DNA of 41,717 nucleotides, taken from contig JAIOWT010000002.1 of the NCBI GenBank assembly GCA_021742025.1, positions 1 to 41,717 on the forward strand, read 5' to 3'. How positions within the stretch are numbered: position 1 is the stretch's first letter; each line of letters begins with the position of its first letter. The stretch comes from Candidatus Nanopelagicales bacterium (GTDB taxonomy: Bacteria; Actinomycetota; Actinomycetes; S36-B12; UBA5976). Under the pieces are notes generated by a model. It made no database searches, was not told where the DNA came from, and was given only the letters and a program-made list of their open reading frames with translations. A program made the position numbers and the translations under genes. Of the stretch, positions 38,964-41,717 are shown piece after piece.

Positions 38964-39005
38964 CAGAGCAAACAACTTCAGAGCAAACTACTCCAGAGCA
39001 AGAAG
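38964..39005 (+). repeat. 15-bp tandem repeat, 2.8 copies
   Basis: CAGAGCAAACAACTT, CAGAGCAAACTACTC and a partial CAGAGCAAGAAG lie head to tail just before the DUF2342 gene. The frame upstream of that gene is closed by a TAA at 39007-39009, so the repeat is not part of its N-terminus. It may be a leader or simply slippage. Confidence 0.7.
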
Positions 39006-39024
39006 ATAAGCAGGAAACGTGACT

Positions 39025-40353
39025 ATGCCGTTTGGATTCGCCCCTGGTGGCGACGATAACAACGAGTTAGCCGACATGCTCGAGAACATGGGTCGCATGC
39101 TGCGAAATGGTGGAGATCCATCAGGTGGCTCAGTTAACTGGACAAGCGCTCACACTGCATCTGATCAAGCGCTAAGTAAAGCTGGGGATCCCGCGATCTA
39201 CGAGTCCGACAACGACAAGCTCCGATCAGCTGCTGACTTAGCCGACTTATGGCTTAACGATGCCACCACGATTCCAAGTGCTGGTCACACCATCAATGGC
39301 GTAACGCGCACGCAATGGCTGGCTTCTACCTTTGATTCTTGGAAAGTAGTCGTGCAACCAGTTGCAGATGCCATGGCAGGTGTCATGACTGGAATGCTCC
39401 CGTCAGGTAACGATGCAGGAACTATCAATATTCCAGAGGAATTGCTTTCAAGCCTTCCCGACGAAGTTGCAGCCAACCTTCGAGAAACTTTGGCCTCCCC
39501 TGACTTTGCTGCAATCACTGGTCCGCTAATGGCGATGGCAAAGTCCATGGGCGCAACTATGTTCGGCACCCAATTCGGTCAAGCCCTTGGACAAATGACA
39601 ACTGAAGTTTTGAGTAATTCTGATGTTGGTATTCCATTAAATGCCTCAGGTAAGCCAGGCCTAGTGATTTCCAACGCGAATGAATTCATTAGAGGACTTT
39701 CCATCGATGAATCGGAAGCCAGGCTTTACATAACACTTCGCGAACTTGCGCACCAACGACTGTTTACCGCAGCCCCTTGGATTCAGTCCCAACTTATGGC
39801 CGCTATTTCTGACTACGCCCGCGGAGTCAAAATTGACACCAGCGCAATCGAAGAAGCCATGACTCAAATTGATCCAACAAATCCCGACAGCATCAACAAC
39901 ATGATGACCTCCTCGCTATTCGAGCCAACCCAAACCCCCGAACAAGTTGCAGCTCTAACCCGCATAGAGCTGCTGTTAGCCCTGATTGAAGGCTGGGTCA
40001 CTGTCGTGGTTACTCAAGCCGCTGGCACTCGCCTGCAATCGGCTGGGGCACTTGAGGAAGTGTTTAGGCGACGCCGAGCAGCCGGCGGGCCTGCCGAGAA
40101 AGTTTTTGGCGGATTGATCGGACTTGAAATGCGTCCGCGTCGGATGCGAGAAGCGGCTGCCTTATGGCAACGTCTGGCTGATACCCAAGGTATTGCTGCC
40201 AGGGATGCCTTGTGGTCTCACCCTGACTTACTTCCAAGAGACTCTGACATCGATGACATTGATGCTTTTATTTCCGCTGGTACCGAGGATCTAATGGCAG
40301 AACTAAACAAGGCAATCGAATCTTCCAAAGAAGATCCCAAAACCGATTCTTAA
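39025..40353 (+). CDS. DUF2342 family protein (metallopeptidase-like, HExxH absent)
   Basis: The protein has 442 residues from the ATG at 39025, 9 nt after AGGA; a GTG at 39019 is too close. N-terminal 'MPFGFAPGGDDNNELADMLENMGRML' and the core 'LSIDESEARLYITLRELAHQRLFTAAPWIQSQLMAAISDYARGVKID' followed by 'LLALIEGWVTVVVTQAAGTRL' identify the DUF2342 family. Related members annotated as zinc-dependent metalloproteases carry HExxH; here the corresponding position reads 'LIEGWV', as in the other branch of the family, so catalysis by that motif is unlikely. It is soluble and alpha-helical. It diverges from the PDZ protease and converges on the YgjP-like gene with 8 nt between the stop codons. Confidence 0.85.
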   Translation: MPFGFAPGGDDNNELADMLENMGRMLRNGGDPSGGSVNWTSAHTASDQALSKAGDPAIYESDNDKLRSAADLADLWLNDATTIPSAGHTINGVTRTQWLASTFDSWKVVVQPVADAMAGVMTGMLPSGNDAGTINIPEELLSSLPDEVAANLRETLASPDFAAITGPLMAMAKSMGATMFGTQFGQALGQMTTEVLSNSDVGIPLNASGKPGLVISNANEFIRGLSIDESEARLYITLRELAHQRLFTAAPWIQSQLMAAISDYARGVKIDTSAIEEAMTQIDPTNPDSINNMMTSSLFEPTQTPEQVAALTRIELLLALIEGWVTVVVTQAAGTRLQSAGALEEVFRRRRAAGGPAEKVFGGLIGLEMRPRRMREAAALWQRLADTQGIAARDALWSHPDLLPRDSDIDDIDAFISAGTEDLMAELNKAIESSKEDPKTDS

Positions 40354-40361
40354 GTTTTGCG

Positions 40362-41045
40362 CTACTCAGGCTTTAAAAACTGTTGCGCATGTGAGTAACC
40401 ATCCAGATACGCTTTTGCTTTTTCGTGATCTGGATACTTGTTCATCAATGCATAAAATGCTGGGCTGTGATCAGTAACTAACAAATGAATTAACTCATGA
40501 ACAATTACTGAATCAATCACATAACTCGGCATCCGCTGCATGCGATGCGAAAGACGGATCGTCCCTTCATCTGGCGTGCAAGAACCCCAACGGGAATTTT
40601 GATTGGTGACCCAACGAATCTTTACTGGGACTTTATGGGTTTCCAAAAGGTCTTGCCCCAAATACTTGAGTGAAAGCGATCGCGCCCTTTGCTCGAGGGA
40701 TTTCTGCGAGCTAGTGCGCTCATCACGGTCATCGAGGCGATTCACTAACTCAGTAACGTAGGCGTCCACATCACGCTTTGCCATTCTGGTTGGCACTGTC
40801 ACTACAGTTTTATCATTGTCACGATAAGCAGTTACATTTCGCTTTGCCCGTTTGCTGCGCTTTACTTCAACTTTTGTTAAATCAGTTCGCTGGTAAACAA
40901 ACTCCACGGACTCATTTGTGAATTCGGCGCTTGCAGAATCTTCGGAATCAAAGAGCGAGGGCTGATTTTGACTGGTCACAAAACTTAAGGCTAGTCCAGG
41001 AGGCTGCCAAAAAAGATGAAGCTCTCGAGCCGCGTGCTCAAACAT
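40362..41045 (-). CDS. YgjP-like M48-type metallopeptidase (DUF45)
   Basis: The 227-residue protein has the zinc motif HELIH in 'VIDSVIVHELIHLLVTDHSPAFYALMNKYPDH', with Glu in 'YPDHEKAKAYL', and a conserved upstream 'VKIRWVTNQNSRWGSCTPDEGTIRLSHRMQRMPSY' containing RWGSC. An N-terminal region of about 45 residues precedes the family domain at 'VEFVYQRTDLTKVEVKRSKRAKRN'. Function is unknown; related YgjP proteins carry the same fold. The ATG at 41045 follows an AAGGGGAAGG Shine-Dalgarno, but a GTG at 40979 behind a TAGCCT hexamer is an alternative. The upstream ATG and its Shine-Dalgarno lie inside a long hairpin. Confidence 0.87.
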   Translation of the reverse strand: MFEHAARELHLFWQPPGLALSFVTSQNQPSLFDSEDSASAEFTNESVEFVYQRTDLTKVEVKRSKRAKRNVTAYRDNDKTVVTVPTRMAKRDVDAYVTELVNRLDDRDERTSSQKSLEQRARSLSLKYLGQDLLETHKVPVKIRWVTNQNSRWGSCTPDEGTIRLSHRMQRMPSYVIDSVIVHELIHLLVTDHSPAFYALMNKYPDHEKAKAYLDGYSHAQQFLKPE

Positions 41046-41090
41046 TCGCCTTCCCCTTGCGAATGTCGGCTCGTTATCTCGAGAGCTTCA
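41009..41090 (-). other. Nested hairpin with T-run over the YgjP-like gene start
   Basis: Exact 13-bp arms TGAAGCTCTCGAG (41017-41029) and CTCGAGAGCTTCA (41078-41090) enclose a second stem, ACATTCGC (41042-41049) with GCGAATGT (41059-41066), and a possible GAGCCG/CGGCTC pairing at 41027-41032 and 41067-41072. Read on the minus strand, the inner loop is AAGGGGAAG (a Shine-Dalgarno), the 3' arm contains the ATG at 41045, and the outer arm is followed by six T residues at 41014-41009. This resembles an attenuator or a translational occlusion element. Confidence 0.7.
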
Positions 41091-41155
41091 ACTAGTGAAA
41101 CGTACGCGCAAGTAACGTACTAATGCAACGTAAATTAACAACTCTTGAATTTTGC

Positions 41156-41231
41156 TGTGGACAAGGCTGGGGATTAACTGGGGATATGTGCCCAATTACC
41201 TGGGGATTACTGGTTAACAACTTGGGGATAG
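41156..41231. repeat. 11-bp-phased array of TGGGGAT elements (DnaA-box-like)
   Basis: TGGGGATTA (41168-41176), TGGGGATAT (41179-41187), TGGGGATTA (41201-41209) and TGGGGATAG (41223-41231) are spaced 11, 22 and 22 bp apart. Preceding them is TGTGGACAA (41156-41164), an exact reverse complement of the actinobacterial DnaA box TTGTCCACA. Weaker matches fall at the skipped positions (41190, 41211). Opposite-orientation TTATCCACG (41276-41284) and TTATCCCCA (41306-41314) lie beyond. TGGGGATAA differs from the DnaA box complement TGTGGATAA by one base. This lies in the 407-bp gene-free interval 41046-41452, which otherwise shows only the hairpin and the upstream region of the ThiF-like gene. Confidence 0.7.
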
Positions 41232-41452
41232 CTCGATTGTGATCGTGTGAATATGGGGCTTAATCAGGCATTATGTTATCCACGGAATGTGGAAAGAAAA
41301 TAGTTTTATCCCCATGGCCGTTATGTCTGAGTCCACAGTTACCGCGCTCAAGTAAGCAAACAAATTGGGTACAGAAAGTGAAATGGAAAGTAACACAAAG
41401 GGTTTGTGGAATGTTGATTTTGTACACAAGATTCTTTCTGCAAACTTCAGGA

Positions 41453-41717
41453 ATGAAAAATTCCAATCCAAAGCTGGCTCCAGGTGTGCGACTGTATAAA
41501 CGCAGTCCATCTCAAATTCAAATTGGTATCAATCCAAATTCAGCTGTAGTTGTTGACCAACAAGTTGGTAGAACTCTGGGAAAGCTTTTGACTGGGGCAC
41601 ATTCGGTTTCTGATATCTGTAGTCGATTGGTTAGCGAGGGCCACGACTTGCACTCAACTGAGAATTTTCTACAAAACTTGATCCAGCTTGGTCTCGTTGA
41701 ACCTGGTCCAATCACCG
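41453..41717 (+). CDS. ThiF-like adenylyltransferase family protein, N-terminus (3' truncated)
   Basis: 88 residues are visible before the window ends. The sequence 'NPKLAPGVRLYKRSPSQIQIGINPNSAVVVDQQVGRTLGKLLTGAHSVSDICSRLVSEGHD' resembles the winged-helix-like N-terminal extension found on actinobacterial ThiF-family adenylyltransferases and cyclodehydratase-related proteins. There 'SxQxGxxPxxAVVV' and a short helical segment precede the nucleotide-binding domain. The Rossmann domain itself is outside the window, so the assignment is by similarity of the leading region only. An AGGA lies immediately before the ATG at 41453. A rare TTG or CTG start upstream is possible but not supported. Confidence 0.5.
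   Translation, partial: MKNSNPKLAPGVRLYKRSPSQIQIGINPNSAVVVDQQVGRTLGKLLTGAHSVSDICSRLVSEGHDLHSTENFLQNLIQLGLVEPGPIT

Noticed and set aside
41046..41452. Chromosomal origin of replication (oriC)
   Set aside because: DnaA-box-like motifs are present but dnaA, dnaN, rpmH and an AT-rich unwinding element are not seen; the flanking genes match an internal actinobacterial locus.
1..41717. CRISPR array, insertion sequences or a defence island
   Set aside because: No regularly spaced repeats, transposase motifs or terminal inverted repeats with flanking duplications were found on either strand.

Overview
The window reads as a chromosomal segment of an actinobacterium of moderate GC, well below that of Streptomyces or Mycobacterium. 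The evidence is a lipoyl-less fused 2-oxoglutarate decarboxylase/dehydrogenase (Kgd) followed by a DUF6104-type small protein, a WhiB1-like regulator, the aroA-rsgA-hisN order, an RsbW/SigF-type pair, a 24-residue bL37 ribosomal protein, an arsenate-mycothiol-transferase-type ArsC, a PPA1309-family protein, a UPF0182 protein and a DUF2342 protein. A heliorhodopsin, a Ni-superoxide dismutase, polyamine uptake and catabolism genes, and salvage of thiamine rather than synthesis fit a planktonic freshwater or marine actinobacterium (Nanopelagicales/acI-like). That placement is inference; no marker gene here settles it.

Region 1-7575 (+) is a polyamine/amide catabolism block. It holds a truncated PotD-like binding protein ending at a 40-bp palindromic terminator, then a flavin monooxygenase, RidA, a DUF1028 protein, an M20 amidohydrolase, a PuuC-like aldehyde dehydrogenase and a class-III aminotransferase, tightly spaced. 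Region 7606-11318 holds a VanY-type peptidase, a membrane-anchored serine hydrolase just behind tRNA-Arg(CCG), a TPP riboswitch controlling a PnuC-family (PnuT-like) transporter plus a P-loop kinase, and an SDR enzyme. Region 11423-16240 is kgd, DUF6104 and a quinone-oxidoreductase-like enzyme.

Region 16312-23120 holds heliorhodopsin, sodX/sodN, an SSAT-like acetyltransferase, an anti-sigma factor/sigma factor pair, a lipid kinase, whiB1 behind a CRP-type site, arsC, a biotinyl/lipoyl carrier, bL37 and an SRAP protein. Region 23143-30134 holds aroA-rsgA-hisN and two minus-strand units: a DMT exporter with a P450, and a DUF305 lipoprotein with a nucleoside hydrolase. Region 30269-33633 holds an eRF1-like protein, both subunits of aconitase X and a FUSC-type membrane protein.

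Region 33669-41717 holds the initiator tRNA with a duplicated 3' end beside it, UPF0182, PPA1309, a rhodanese, a PDZ/Lon-like protease, DUF2342, a YgjP-like metallopeptidase and the start of a ThiF-like gene. The 407-bp gap at 41046-41452 contains a nested hairpin and an array of TGGGGAT elements phased at about 11 bp and resembling DnaA boxes.

A theme across the window is leaderless transcription: twelve genes have a TAnnnT -10 hexamer ending 6-8 nt before the start codon. I found no mobile element, CRISPR array or defence cassette. The most unusual material is regulatory and non-coding: the phased array, the hairpin over a start codon, the tRNA-fMet-derived repeat, and the TPP-controlled transporter/kinase pair.
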